From NCBI GenBank assembly GCA_035275065.1, contig DATENM010000087.1, forward strand, positions 1 through 64,000: DNA of 64,000 nucleotides, read 5' to 3'. Below are positions 9,774-18,281 of this stretch, in pieces. The stretch is from Blastocatellia bacterium (GTDB taxonomy: Bacteria > Acidobacteriota > Blastocatellia > UBA7656). Both the position numbers and the translations under genes were made by a program. Position 1 is the stretch's first letter. The number at the start of each line of letters is the position of its first letter. The notes under the pieces were generated by a model. That model was not told the DNA's origin. It saw only the letters and a program-made list of their open reading frames with translations, and made no database searches.

Positions 9774-10856
9774 CTCTACTTCGCTCTCATCCTCGCCGTT
9801 GCAATCAGCCTGACCGCCTGCGGCAAAGTCGGCGCGCCGGTGCCGCCGGCCCGCTTCACCGAGCGCACCGCCGATTTGTCGGCCATTCAGCGCGGCGGCA
9901 AAGTCATGCTGGGCTGGCCGGCGCCGCGCCTCGTCGCTAAGGAGGCGGATCGCAACTACATTGCCGGAGTCGAGATATTTCGCCTGACCGAAACGCGCGA
10001 CCAGTTGCCTGTGCTTGACCCCGACGAATTTGAAGAGAAGGCGCAGAAGGTCGGCTACCTCGACCGCGCGCAGATCGAGGCGCAGGTCACACAACTGGGC
10101 CGCCTGGAATACACCGACGTCATCAATCTCACAGGCACCCTGGCGGAGACGCGGCTGCGTTACGCCATCCGTTATGTCAACAAGCGCGAGCAGGCGGCGC
10201 TCTTTTCAAACAGCGTCGCCATCGAGCCGGCGCCGGGCATTGCGCTGCCGCCGACGAGTTTGACCGTCGCCAGGACCGATCAAGACATTGTGACGCTTTC
10301 GTGGACGGCCCCGGAAGCCAACGTTGACGGGACGCAGCCGGCGACGGTTGTCGGCTATAACCTTTACCGCCGCAACGCCAAGCGCGCCAACATCGGTGCG
10401 CCGCTCAACCCGGAGCCGATCACGGCGACGACCTTCACCGACACCAAGTTTCAGTATGCGGTCGCCTACATCTATGTCGTGCGGGCGCTGTCGCAGGGCG
10501 CAAACGGGTTGATTGAAAGCGCCGACAGCCCGGCGCTGCGCTTCACGCCCATAGACACCTTCCCGCCCGCCGCGCCCGAACCGGTGACGATTGCCTCGGC
10601 CAACGGCGTCATCAGTCTCTTCTGGCCTTCGGCGGCGGAAGGCGATGTGATCGGCTACAACGTCTACCGCGCCGCTTCAGCCGCCGCGCCCGATGGTCAA
10701 TGGATCAAGCTGACGCCGCAGCCTATCACGCCGGTCACTTTTCGCGACGACCGCGTGCAGATCGATCAAACCTACTTCTACCGCGTGACCGCGATAGACC
10801 GTTTCAATAACGAGAGCAAACCCTCGCCGGTCGTCAGCGAAACCGCACACCCTTAG
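9717..10856 (+). CDS. Lipoprotein with fibronectin type III-like domains
   Basis: About 380 residues. A hydrophobic stretch ALYFALILAVAISLTAC ends in an LTAC lipobox, so the protein is probably lipidated and anchored to a membrane. Two or three beta-sandwich repeats follow, each with the fibronectin-like pattern (LSWTAPEAN, GYNLYRRNAK, FWPSAAEGDVIGYNVYRA, YFYRVTAIDRFNNESKPS). The ATG at 9717 is provisional: the first 18 codons, including RRVSPSPRPR, are encoded by the right arm of an octamer repeat hairpin. The repeat either supplied the N-terminal region or the true start is a later unusual codon. Role unknown; probably adhesion or a structural scaffold in the periplasm or on the outer surface. 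Confidence 0.8.
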   Translation: MRNRIILRRVSPSPRPRVALYFALILAVAISLTACGKVGAPVPPARFTERTADLSAIQRGGKVMLGWPAPRLVAKEADRNYIAGVEIFRLTETRDQLPVLDPDEFEEKAQKVGYLDRAQIEAQVTQLGRLEYTDVINLTGTLAETRLRYAIRYVNKREQAALFSNSVAIEPAPGIALPPTSLTVARTDQDIVTLSWTAPEANVDGTQPATVVGYNLYRRNAKRANIGAPLNPEPITATTFTDTKFQYAVAYIYVVRALSQGANGLIESADSPALRFTPIDTFPPAAPEPVTIASANGVISLFWPSAAEGDVIGYNVYRAASAAAPDGQWIKLTPQPITPVTFRDDRVQIDQTYFYRVTAIDRFNNESKPSPVVSETAHP

Positions 10857-10857
10857 G

Positions 10858-10965
10858 GCAGTTGCCAGTTATTCGATACCGTTAGAACGGTGTGCCTTTA
10901 ATTTCATCGCCAGGCCATCCATCATTTGCCTGCTCTTTACTGGCAACTGACAACGGGCTACTGCT
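10858..10965. repeat. GGCAACT repeat hairpin, second copy
   Basis: GGGCAGTTGCCAGT (from 10858) lies directly after the lipoprotein stop and pairs with ACTGGCAACTG (10939-10949). It belongs to the same heptamer family as the array after hslV at 8028-8133. Confidence 0.6.
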
Positions 10966-10970
10966 AGAAT
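10962..10970 (+). promoter_or_regulatory. Extended -10 box upstream of the ketosynthase gene
   Basis: TGCTAGAAT fits an extended -10 element. It would give a leader of about 100 bases that contains the long hairpin at 11001-11061. Confidence 0.35.
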
Positions 10971-11000
10971 GTCAGCCCACGTAAGGGAATTGCCTGAGCC

Positions 11001-11061
11001 ATGTGGCGCAAGCTGTTAGCTTGCGCTCGGACTTGCGCAAGCTAACCGCCTTGCGCCACAT
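11001..11061 (+). promoter_or_regulatory. Long hairpin in the ketosynthase leader
   Basis: ATGTGGCGCAAGC...GCTTGCGC (11001-11026) pairs with GCGCAAGC...TTGCGCCACAT (11035-11061), broken only by a small internal mismatch around GTTA/TAACCG. The hairpin ends 4 bases before the GAGGAGGA ribosome-binding site at 11065. It could be a dispersed repeat or an mRNA element affecting ribosome access. A half-copy (GAGCGCAAGC) occurs near 42879. Confidence 0.55.
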
Positions 11062-11078
11062 CCAGAGGAGGAGCCCGT

Positions 11079-12359
11079 ATGAGCTTGAAGCGCGTCGTCA
11101 TCACCGGACTGGGAGCTGTCAGCCCTAACGGCATCGGGCGTGATGCCTACTGGCAGGCCACCCGCAATGGCGTCAGCGGCACCGGGCCGATAACGCTCTT
11201 CGACGCTTCACAGCTCTCCTGCCGGGTTGCGGCTGAGGTCAAAGATTTCGACTTCGACCGCTTTATCTCCAAAAAGGACAAAGACCGCGTGCAGCGCGCC
11301 GTGCCGATGGCTTTCTATGCCGCCGAAGAGGCCGCTGCCGACGCCGGCATCGCGCTTGATGCGCTCGGTGAGCAAGAGCGCGAGCGCATCGGCGTCGTCG
11401 TCGGCACCGGCGCCGGCGGCATCGAATTCGCCGAGCGCCAGTATAAGCAATATTATGATCGCGCCGACCATGACGCCGCTTACCGCCGCGTCAGCCCTTA
11501 CTCCATCGTCGCTTCTTTTGTCGGCATGCTGTCGAGCGAGATCAATATGCGTTACCAGATTCATGGCTGTAGCCATGTCGTTTCGACCGGCTGCACCAGC
11601 TCAAGCGACGCGATGGGCTATGCCTGGAACGCCATTCGCCTCAGCCAGTTCGACGCCATCATCAGCGGCGGCGTCGAAGCCTGTATCACCTTCGGCTTGA
11701 TGACCGCCTTTTGCCGCATGGGGACCGTCACGACGCGCTGGAACGAGCAGCCCGAGCACGCCTCGCGCCCGTTTAATGCCGACCGCGACGGCTTTGTGCT
11801 GGGCGAAGGCGCATGGATTCTCGTCCTTGAAGAGCTGGAGCATGCACGCCAGCGCGGCGCGAAGATTTATGCCGAGCTGGTCGGCTACGCTTCGACCTGC
11901 GACGCCTATCACCGCGTACAGATCGCGCCGACCGGTCACGACGCCGCCCGCGCCATGCGCATGGCGGTCGAAGGCGCGGGGCTAACTATGGCCGAGATCG
12001 ATTACCTGAACCTGCACGGCACGGCGACACGGATTAACGATAAGACGGAATCGGCAGCCGTGCGCATTGCCTTCGGCGACCGCGCCCGCGAGGTTGCCGC
12101 CAGCTCAACCAAGTCAATGATCGGCCACCCGCAAGGCGCTTCGGGAGCCGCCAGCACCGTCGCCACCTTGATGGCCATGCGGGATAATTTCGCGCCGCCG
12201 ACGATCAACATCGAAGCCGCCGACCCCGAATGTGATCTCGATTACGTGGCGAATCAGGGCCGCGCCATGCGCATCGATGCGGCGCTGGTCAACTGCATCG
12301 CCTTCGGCTCGAAAAACTCGGCGCTCGTATTCAAGAGGTACGATGGCGAAGCCGTCTGA
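11079..12359 (+). CDS. Beta-ketoacyl-ACP synthase II (FabF-like)
   Basis: 426 residues. It condenses malonyl-ACP with an acyl-ACP during fatty acid, or possibly polyketide, chain elongation. It has the N-terminal RVVITGLGAVSPNG motif. The nucleophile is Cys172 in VSTGCTSSSDAMG, and the two catalytic histidines are in LHGTATRIND and KSMIGHPQGASGA. GAGGAGG lies 8 bases upstream of ATG. Length and all three catalytic residues match FabF. LHGTATRIND in place of the common AHGTSTPLND makes it resemble KS-alpha-type synthases as well, and no other fab genes are adjacent, so it may serve a secondary pathway. Leader hairpin noted separately. Confidence 0.88.
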   Translation: MSLKRVVITGLGAVSPNGIGRDAYWQATRNGVSGTGPITLFDASQLSCRVAAEVKDFDFDRFISKKDKDRVQRAVPMAFYAAEEAAADAGIALDALGEQERERIGVVVGTGAGGIEFAERQYKQYYDRADHDAAYRRVSPYSIVASFVGMLSSEINMRYQIHGCSHVVSTGCTSSSDAMGYAWNAIRLSQFDAIISGGVEACITFGLMTAFCRMGTVTTRWNEQPEHASRPFNADRDGFVLGEGAWILVLEELEHARQRGAKIYAELVGYASTCDAYHRVQIAPTGHDAARAMRMAVEGAGLTMAEIDYLNLHGTATRINDKTESAAVRIAFGDRAREVAASSTKSMIGHPQGASGAASTVATLMAMRDNFAPPTINIEAADPECDLDYVANQGRAMRIDAALVNCIAFGSKNSALVFKRYDGEAV

Positions 12360-12620
12360 TGGCAAGGCTTGTTTTTAATTCATACGCCACGTCATAATTT
12401 CGTACTTCCCTGTCTACCGCTCGACTCCCCATTTGCCCTAAAGCTTTCCATTTTTCATTAACTTCCGACCAGCAATCATGGGCTGCACAAATGGCACGCA
12501 CATTGCCCTATGACCTGACGTGCTTGCAATCATAGCGAAGGGCGCGGCAGGCAAGGGGATCACAGTGGCCGGCTGAAATTTAAGAGGCCGGCGCGAAGGT
12601 CGTAAAAGGTTTTTCAAGTT

Positions 12621-12700
12621 GTCTCGTCTACCAGTTTTTCGGCGAGACACCGACCCGCTTCAATGGCATCTGGGGGGAGCTTTGAAGCGGGTATTTTTTT
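12621..12700 (+). terminator. Double hairpin with T-run, no obvious gene in front
   Basis: GTCTCG (12621-12626) pairs with CGAGAC (12643-12648). Immediately after, ACCCGCTTCAA (12653-12663) pairs perfectly with TTGAAGCGGGT (12682-12692) and is followed by ATTTTTTT. This is a strong intrinsic terminator, but the preceding gene stops 290 bases upstream at 12359. The interval 12360-12620 has no supportable ORF. It may be a long 3' UTR, a small RNA, or an attenuated leader of the downstream methyltransferase. Confidence 0.65.
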
Positions 12701-12753
12701 GCCTATCCTCATCGCTCATATTGCGCGGCAGGTGGATGGGCTATAATCAGGCC

Positions 12754-13596
12754 ATGTCTGAAGACCGCAACATCATCGCCGAGTGGCGCGAGTCGGCGCC
12801 TTACTGGGAAAAACATGCGGCCACCGTGCGGCAGTTGTTCGCCCCCATCAGCGCGGCACTGATTCAGGCGGCGCGCATCACGAGCGGACAGCAGGTGCTA
12901 GACATTGCCGGCGGCACAGGCGAGCCAGCGCTTGAGATTGCCCGCCTGGCCGCGCCGCGGGGCCGCGTCGTCTGCACCGATGCGGTCGCCGAAATGGTTG
13001 CCGCCGCCGCCCGCCGGGCTGAGCAGTCGGGCATTGCGAACATCGAATTCAAGCAGTGCGCCGCCGACCGCCTGCCCTTCGCCGACGAAACATTTGACGC
13101 CGTGGTGTCGCGGCTCGGCGCGATGTTCTTTGATGACACGCTCGCCTCACTCAGAGAAATGCTCCGCGTCTTGAAGCCCGGCGGCACTATTGCGCTCGCG
13201 GTCTGGAGCGGGCAAGCCGCGAACCCTTTCTTCAGCATCATCACAGACATATTGGCGGCCTACATCGCGTCGCCGCCCGAAGCGCCGGACGCGCCGGGTG
13301 CTTTTCGGTTCGCTGAGCGGGGCAAGCTCGCCGGCTTGCTCAAACAGGCGGGCGCCGTCAACGTCAAGGAGCAGGTATTTGATTTTCACATCGAAGCGGC
13401 GCTCACGCCCGCCGAGTTCTGGCAACTGCGCTCGGAAATCAGCGACTCGCTGCGCGCCAAAGTCGCGCGGCTGACGCCTGACGAATTAACGCAGGTCAAA
13501 CAGCAAGTCGCCGAGCGCTTGCAGCCCCACTACGACGCCGGCCGCTTGCTGATGCCGGCGCAGATCATCATCACGAGCGGCAACCGAACGCAATAG
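12754..13596 (+). CDS. Class I SAM-dependent methyltransferase
   Basis: 280 residues. SAM-binding motif I is VLDIAGGTGEPAL, motif II is around GRVVCTDAVAEMV, the acidic/hydrophobic motif IV is DAVVSRLGAMFFDD, and the post-motif is MLRVLKPGGTIALAVW. This is the UbiE/Methyltransf_11/25 group; the substrate is unknown. ATG at 12754 (MSEDRNIIAEW) is chosen because upstream sequence is promoter- and terminator-like. TATAAT at 12742-12747 would make the mRNA nearly leaderless. The last 29 codons have a diverged second copy at 15133, showing that a paralogue once lay nearby. Confidence 0.85.
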   Translation: MSEDRNIIAEWRESAPYWEKHAATVRQLFAPISAALIQAARITSGQQVLDIAGGTGEPALEIARLAAPRGRVVCTDAVAEMVAAAARRAEQSGIANIEFKQCAADRLPFADETFDAVVSRLGAMFFDDTLASLREMLRVLKPGGTIALAVWSGQAANPFFSIITDILAAYIASPPEAPDAPGAFRFAERGKLAGLLKQAGAVNVKEQVFDFHIEAALTPAEFWQLRSEISDSLRAKVARLTPDELTQVKQQVAERLQPHYDAGRLLMPAQIIITSGNRTQ

Positions 13597-13904
13597 CGAA
13601 GTTGGGAAGCGAGTTGATTCAGATAAGGCGTTGCGCCTGCTATTTCAAGGCAGTGACATATAGTGCTGACGCCTGGAGCCTCAAAGATTAAGGCAACCAC
13701 CTGCACTTGCGAAAACAAACAATAAGTTGGTCAGCTCGATTCAAAGGAGACGATCCTCACAGATGTCTACCATCGCAACGATCAAGCTGACCGACTTACC
13801 GTTTAAGGATTTCTCTATATGATCGGCACACTACGGTTCGGAGTAGAGGGCCGGGTTCATTGAGAAGCTCGCAAATCCATTCGGCATCTTGGTATGCCGT
13901 CCAT
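13597..13904. other. Intergenic stretch between converging genes
   Basis: About 300 bases with lower coding character than the surroundings. The only item seen is a tiny ribosome-binding-site-led ORF at 13763-13822, listed separately. No repeat hairpin or RNA gene is recognised. Confidence 0.5.
13763..13822 (+). CDS. Possible 19-residue peptide
   Basis: ATG at 13763 with AAAGGAG about 12 bases upstream encodes MSTIATIKLTDLPFKDFSI and stops. It may be a real micro-peptide, the surviving start of a broken gene, or chance. It lies in the disturbed interval between the methyltransferase and the relic of its paralogue. No family is recognised. Confidence 0.2.
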   Translation: MSTIATIKLTDLPFKDFSI

Positions 13905-14645
13905 CTAGAAGGGGAGGATATTTGTAAAGCGCGGGAACCTAAAAGCTTCGTTCAGTGTAACCTGGAAGAAGCCTCCCGCGCAGGGAGAAGACCCGGTAGT
14001 GTTATTGGCTTCGCCGGTGAGCGGCGTGAGCAGAGCGTCACCGCTTGCTCCGCGGAATGTCCCGGTTCCCCCGACAACTGCCAGGATGTCTGTGAGAGGA
14101 TGCCCGACCGGGGGGAAACCAGGGTTCGCGACGATGGGCGGGTTCGTATTGCCCGTTTCAATCGACCCAAACACTCTGCCGATGGTTCCTTGTAGTTGCA
14201 GGGTGCCGTTGTAGCTTCCCAGGTCGATGCTCATGTTCACGCCGGCTTCCGTAACGCCCGTGAGGTTGTTGCCGGTCCCACCGACGACCGTGGTTACATC
14301 CGTCGTAGCCACGCGCTTGACCCCCCAAATTTTGTAAACGCCGACGATCTGTCCATCGCCAAAAAGAAACACTGAACTCTTGGCCGCGTCGGAAATCGCA
14401 CAGTTCCGCACGGTCCCCCGCAGATAGACAAGGCCTTCGGCGTAGAATGTGCCGTTGGCCGGTGTGGCACTGATGATGTTTTTAACCGTGTCATTAGATG
14501 GCGGGCCAAGCTCTAAAATCGCGCCGCCAAATCCACCGCCAGCAGATTGGGCAAAAGCTGGGCTTGCAGAACCTAACAAGACCAGGAAGCATAAAGCGAC
14601 CAGCATCGCGCCAAAGCGATCCTTCCTCGTTTTCAATTGAAACAT
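13905..14645 (-). CDS. Secreted dirigent / allene-oxide-cyclase-barrel-like protein
   Basis: 246 residues. Start at 14645 (MFQLKTRKDRFG) has AGGAG 10 bases upstream and leads into a signal peptide (LVALCFLVLLGSASPAFAQ). The mature part is glycine- and threonine-rich and beta-strand-like. Two segments, VVGGTGNNLTGVTEAG and VVGGTGTFRGASGDALL, match the GGTGxFxxAxGxA signature of dirigent and allene-oxide-cyclase barrel proteins. The fold assignment is moderate; enzyme activity is unknown. Two cysteines (NCAI and SPCAGG) could form a disulfide after export. It is convergent with the methyltransferase. Confidence 0.65.
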   Translation of the reverse strand: MFQLKTRKDRFGAMLVALCFLVLLGSASPAFAQSAGGGFGGAILELGPPSNDTVKNIISATPANGTFYAEGLVYLRGTVRNCAISDAAKSSVFLFGDGQIVGVYKIWGVKRVATTDVTTVVGGTGNNLTGVTEAGVNMSIDLGSYNGTLQLQGTIGRVFGSIETGNTNPPIVANPGFPPVGHPLTDILAVVGGTGTFRGASGDALLTPLTGEANNTTGSSPCAGGFFQVTLNEAFRFPRFTNILPF

Positions 14646-15132
14646 GGTTTTCAGTCTCCTTTCGATATTTCCTGAGGTTTTCAGGGCAATGTAGAAGAAG
14701 CTTCGCATGAAACTCCCTCTAGCATTTTCTGTATTCGCAACTCATTCTGGCGATACAGTGATATTAAAGATGTGGGCGAGTCGATTTGAATCGCAATGAC
14801 TTGTTCGGAGCCATAGCGATTCTCTGTATACGCTCCTGCTTAAACAGGAGTCAGTGACCCAGTTGACTTAGCTTCAGCGAGGACTTCTTGTTATCCGGAT
14901 AGCCCGAAGGCGCACTCAAAAGGAGCGATGTATTGATCTCACAAATTGATCAGAGTAGCATTCCGCGAACATGCCAGAACGGCAATGACGATTACCTCCG
15001 CGGCGCATTATAGCACTATATCGATGGTTTGCAACTTTTTTTTGTTAGGCTCTTTGTATTCCTTTAAATTTTAACTTACTTTACGCACCGAAGTGTTGGA
15101 GGTCAGGGCTGATAAATAATTATCTATCGCCT
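14646..15132. other. AT-richer intergenic stretch
   Basis: About 490 bases upstream of the secreted barrel gene, clearly more AT-rich than its neighbours (for example around 15031-15120, with TTTTTTTTGTTAG and TTTAAATTTTAACTT). No ORF is convincing. It may hold the promoter of the barrel gene and the junction of the rearrangement that left the methyltransferase relic. Confidence 0.5.
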
Positions 15133-15252
15133 AGCAGGTCGCCGAGCGTTTGCAGCCACACTACGACGCGGGCCGCTTGCTGATGCCAGCACAAGTTATC
15201 ATCACGAGTGGCAATAGACCGTCAGCGTCAGTTAACCGACGCAGCTTGTAGG
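15133..15252 (+). pseudogene. 3' remnant of a methyltransferase paralogue
   Basis: Reading AGCAGGTCGCCGAGCG onward gives QVAERLQPHYDAGRLLMPAQ followed by VIITSGN. This is the same as the C terminus of the methyltransferase at 12754-13596, apart from one Ile-to-Val change. About 12 of roughly 87 bases differ and nearly all differences are silent. The copy therefore diverged as a functional gene before losing its 5' part. The reading frame continues past the homology as RPSASVNRRSL to a stop at 15250-15252. No start or upstream body is present. Confidence 0.75.
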
Positions 15253-15268
15253 CGGTAGTCGTGGTGGG

Positions 15269-16009
15269 TCATTCGCCGCGCGCTAGCCTGCCGAGCGCGC
15301 CGCCCGGATGCCAGCGCGCGTACTGCTCGCGGGTCAGTTCTTTGTGCGCTTCCAGGGCGACCGACAGCGCGCACAGCACATAGACCTTCGCCAGAATGCT
15401 GGCGCGCGGAACGATGTTCAGCGCCCCTCCTTCATTTTCCACTCCTGCGTACAACAGCACGTCGGCCATGCGCGCCAGCGGCGAATTCACGTCGCCGGTC
15501 ACCGCGATCACTTTGGTCGCCGAGGCGCGCAGCACGTCGAGCGCATGCAGCAGCTCAGGCGTCGTGCCGCTGTTGGAGATGGCGATGGTGATGTCGTCGG
15601 CGCAGACCTGACCGACCGAGCCGTGAACGCATTCGGTGGCGTGCAGGAAGTAAGCCGGCGTGCCGGTGCTAGAGAGCAGTGCGGCAACGTAGCGGGCGAT
15701 ATGCTCGCTCTTGCCGATGCCTGTGACATGGACGCGCCCGCCGCGCGCCTCGCTTTCCAAGATCAGGTCGGCGGCGCGCTCGATGGCGTCGGCTTCGGCG
15801 CGGGTCCGCAGGGCAACCAGCTCGTCAACGGCCAGATCGAAAAACTGCTCGATCTCTTCAATGGGACTATTGCGTGGTTGCGTGACGGCGGCTTCTTTCA
15901 TGAGGTCGGGTGATGGCGTCTCGGCGACAGCCGGCTCCAGCGCGGCGCTCAGGTCAGACGGCTCTACAGACGCCTCCCCGAATCTATTCGGTTTCTGCAT
16001 GGTTGCCAT
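15269..16009 (-). CDS. SIS-domain sugar isomerase, KpsF/GutQ-like
   Basis: 246 residues. The SIS fold is clear: GRVHVTGIGKSEHIARYVAA, the serine-rich sugar-phosphate site AISNSGTTPELL, and the closing ARWHPGGALGRL, which matches the (N)HPGGALGR ending of arabinose-5-phosphate isomerases. There are no C-terminal CBS domains, and the protein has an extra variable N terminus of about 50 residues. Start at 16009 has AAGGA 8 bases upstream. Probable role: D-ribulose-5-phosphate to D-arabinose-5-phosphate for Kdo synthesis, or a related aldose-ketose isomerisation. rfaE2, another LPS-core gene, lies 6 kb away. Confidence 0.8.
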   Translation of the reverse strand: MATMQKPNRFGEASVEPSDLSAALEPAVAETPSPDLMKEAAVTQPRNSPIEEIEQFFDLAVDELVALRTRAEADAIERAADLILESEARGGRVHVTGIGKSEHIARYVAALLSSTGTPAYFLHATECVHGSVGQVCADDITIAISNSGTTPELLHALDVLRASATKVIAVTGDVNSPLARMADVLLYAGVENEGGALNIVPRASILAKVYVLCALSVALEAHKELTREQYARWHPGGALGRLARGE

Positions 16010-16321
16010 ACGAGCGTCCTTAGGGCCGTTACTGGCAAACGGCTTGATAGAATATGGGGTCAACTCGCGTCTCGTCAAGCTGAGGAATAGCTTTTGCTAA
16101 ATCCCAATAATTGGGAGGGGCTGATCTTTATGCAAGCGCACCAGACAGCACCAGACTAAGCAGAAGCTAACCTGGGTCAGCAAAGTACCGCGTTTATAGA
16201 TCGCAATTGTTCGAGCGGGCGGCGGATAAAGGGTTGATGGGTCTTCTTCCAGCCCTGATCACGCCGATTAAGCTAGAGGTTTGCCTGGGCCAATGACAGA
16301 CGGGCTTGTCAGCCAGTGGAC

Positions 16322-16348
16322 ATTATTGCTCAGGCAGAGGGCAATAAT
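16322..16348 (+). promoter_or_regulatory. Inverted repeat upstream of treZ
   Basis: ATTATTGC (16322-16329) and GCAATAAT (16341-16348) form a perfect 8-bp inverted repeat with an 11-base spacer, 27 bases before the treZ start. It resembles a dimeric regulator site. The rest of 16010-16321 shows no gene. Confidence 0.35.
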
Positions 16349-16374
16349 TGACCCATTCAAACAGCGAAGGACCT

Positions 16375-18219
16375 ATGAAACCAGGAGCGACTTATCTCGG
16401 CAATGGCAGATGTCAGTTCGTCGTCTGGGGGCCGCGGTTGAACCAGGTCGCCGTCAAAATTGTCAGCCCGCAGCCGCGGGTGATTCCGATGCGCCAGGAC
16501 GATTATGGCTACTGGCAGGCGACGGCGGAATCGGTCGAGCCCGGCACGCGCTACCTTTACCAGCTTGGCCGCGACGAGCGGCCCGACCCGGCTTCGAGCC
16601 ATCAGCCCGAAGGCGTGCACCAGCCTTCGGCGGTCATCGATCACCGAGCCTTTGAATGGCAAGACGGCGGCTGGCAGAATGTTGCGCTGGACGAGCTGAT
16701 TATCTATGAGCTGCACGTCGGCACCTTCACCGCCGAAGGCACCTTTGCGGCGATCATCCCGCGCCTCGACGACCTGAAGCGCCTCGGCGTCACTGCGCTT
16801 GAGATCATGCCGGTCGCACAGTTTACTGGTCAGCGTAATTGGGGCTACGATGGCGTCTACCCCTACGCGGCGCAGAACTCTTACGGCGGCCCCGAAGGGC
16901 TCAAGCAACTGGTCAATGCCTGCCACCGCGCGGGGCTGGCGGTGATTCTCGACGTCGTCTATAACCACCTCGGGCCGGAAGGCAATTACCTCTCATGCTT
17001 TGCGCCCTACTTCACCGACACCTACCGGACGCCCTGGGGGAATGCCATCAACTTCGATGGCCCTTACAGCCACGGCGTGCGCGACTACTTCATCAATAAC
17101 GCGCTGCACTGGCTGGAGCATTATCACATGGACGGGCTGCGGCTCGACGCCACGCACGCCATCCTCGATCATGGGGCCAAACACTTTTTGGAAGAGCTGG
17201 CCGAGGCGGTTGCCGCCTGCTCCCGGAGATTCGGCAAGACGCACCACCTGATTGCCGAAAGTGACTTGAACGACAGAAGGGTGACGGCGGCAAGAGAGGC
17301 AGGCGGCTATGGCATAGACGCGCAATGGTGCGACGACTTTCATCACGCGCTGCGCACGCTGCTGACCGGCGAGCGCCACGGCTACTACGAAGACTTCGGG
17401 CAGATCGTGCATCTGGCGAAAGCCTACCGCGAAGGCTTTGTTTACTCGTGGGAATATTCGCCGTATCGGAAGCGCATGCATGGAAGCTCGTCGAAGGATT
17501 TGCCGGGGCGACGGCTGGTCGTCTTCTCGACCAACCACGATCAGATCGGCAACCGCATGCTCGGCGAGCGGCTGTCGGCGCTGATCTCATTCGAGGCACA
17601 GAAGCTCGCCGCCTGCGCCGTGCTCTTGTCGCCTTACGTGCCGCTCCTGTTTATGGGCGAAGAGTATGGCGAGCAGGCGCCGTTCCTCTACTTCATCAGC
17701 CACGAGGATGAAGCGCTGGTGGCGGCGGTGCGCCAGGGTCGCAAGGCCGAGTTCGCGGCCTTCAAATGGGCCGGCGAGCCGCCCGACCCGCAGGGCTTGA
17801 AGACTTTTGAGGCGTCAATCCTCAATTGGGAAAGCCGCCGCCACGGCCAACAGCAAACGATGCTGGCTTTCTACACGGCGCTGCTGCGGCTCCGCAAAAC
17901 GACGCCGGCCCTGGCGACACTGGATAAAGCGAATCTTGAAGCGCGGGTGTTGAGCAAGCGGCTGTTGATGCTGCGCCGCTGGACCGCCGAAAGCGAGATT
18001 GTCGCGGTGATGAATTTTGCAGCCGAGCCTGCGCCGGTCGCGGCTGATTGGCCGGCTGGGCGATGGGAAAAGCGGCTCGACTCTGCCGATGCGGAGTGGG
18101 CCGGGCCGGGCTCGGCAATCACGCCAACCCTGACGGCAGGTGATGAGTTCATTCTTCAACCGCATAGCTGCGCCGTCTTCGCGCGAATTGGCGCGGGTGA
18201 CGCAGTGACCCGACAATGA
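16375..18219 (+). CDS. treZ: Malto-oligosyltrehalose trehalohydrolase TreZ
   Basis: 614 residues. It hydrolyses the alpha-1,4 bond next to the trehalose end of maltooligosyl-trehalose, releasing trehalose (TreY/TreZ pathway, cytosol). The N-terminal CBM48-like domain (CQFVVWGPRLNQVAVKI) is followed by the GH13 barrel: DVVYNHLGPEGN, nucleophile region GLRLDATHAI, acid/base LIAESDLND, and FSTNHDQIGNR. ATG at 16375 has GAAGGA just upstream; an in-frame upstream ATG at 16348 lies inside the inverted repeat and is less likely. treY is not in the window. The minus-strand cyclase gene converges on its 3' end. Confidence 0.92.
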   Translation: MKPGATYLGNGRCQFVVWGPRLNQVAVKIVSPQPRVIPMRQDDYGYWQATAESVEPGTRYLYQLGRDERPDPASSHQPEGVHQPSAVIDHRAFEWQDGGWQNVALDELIIYELHVGTFTAEGTFAAIIPRLDDLKRLGVTALEIMPVAQFTGQRNWGYDGVYPYAAQNSYGGPEGLKQLVNACHRAGLAVILDVVYNHLGPEGNYLSCFAPYFTDTYRTPWGNAINFDGPYSHGVRDYFINNALHWLEHYHMDGLRLDATHAILDHGAKHFLEELAEAVAACSRRFGKTHHLIAESDLNDRRVTAAREAGGYGIDAQWCDDFHHALRTLLTGERHGYYEDFGQIVHLAKAYREGFVYSWEYSPYRKRMHGSSSKDLPGRRLVVFSTNHDQIGNRMLGERLSALISFEAQKLAACAVLLSPYVPLLFMGEEYGEQAPFLYFISHEDEALVAAVRQGRKAEFAAFKWAGEPPDPQGLKTFEASILNWESRRHGQQQTMLAFYTALLRLRKTTPALATLDKANLEARVLSKRLLMLRRWTAESEIVAVMNFAAEPAPVAADWPAGRWEKRLDSADAEWAGPGSAITPTLTAGDEFILQPHSCAVFARIGAGDAVTRQ

Positions 18220-18281
18220 GGCAAGGGCCGCACGCAAGCGAAGTGAGAACGATTACCTGGGCCAACCCGCATCGCGCCGCT

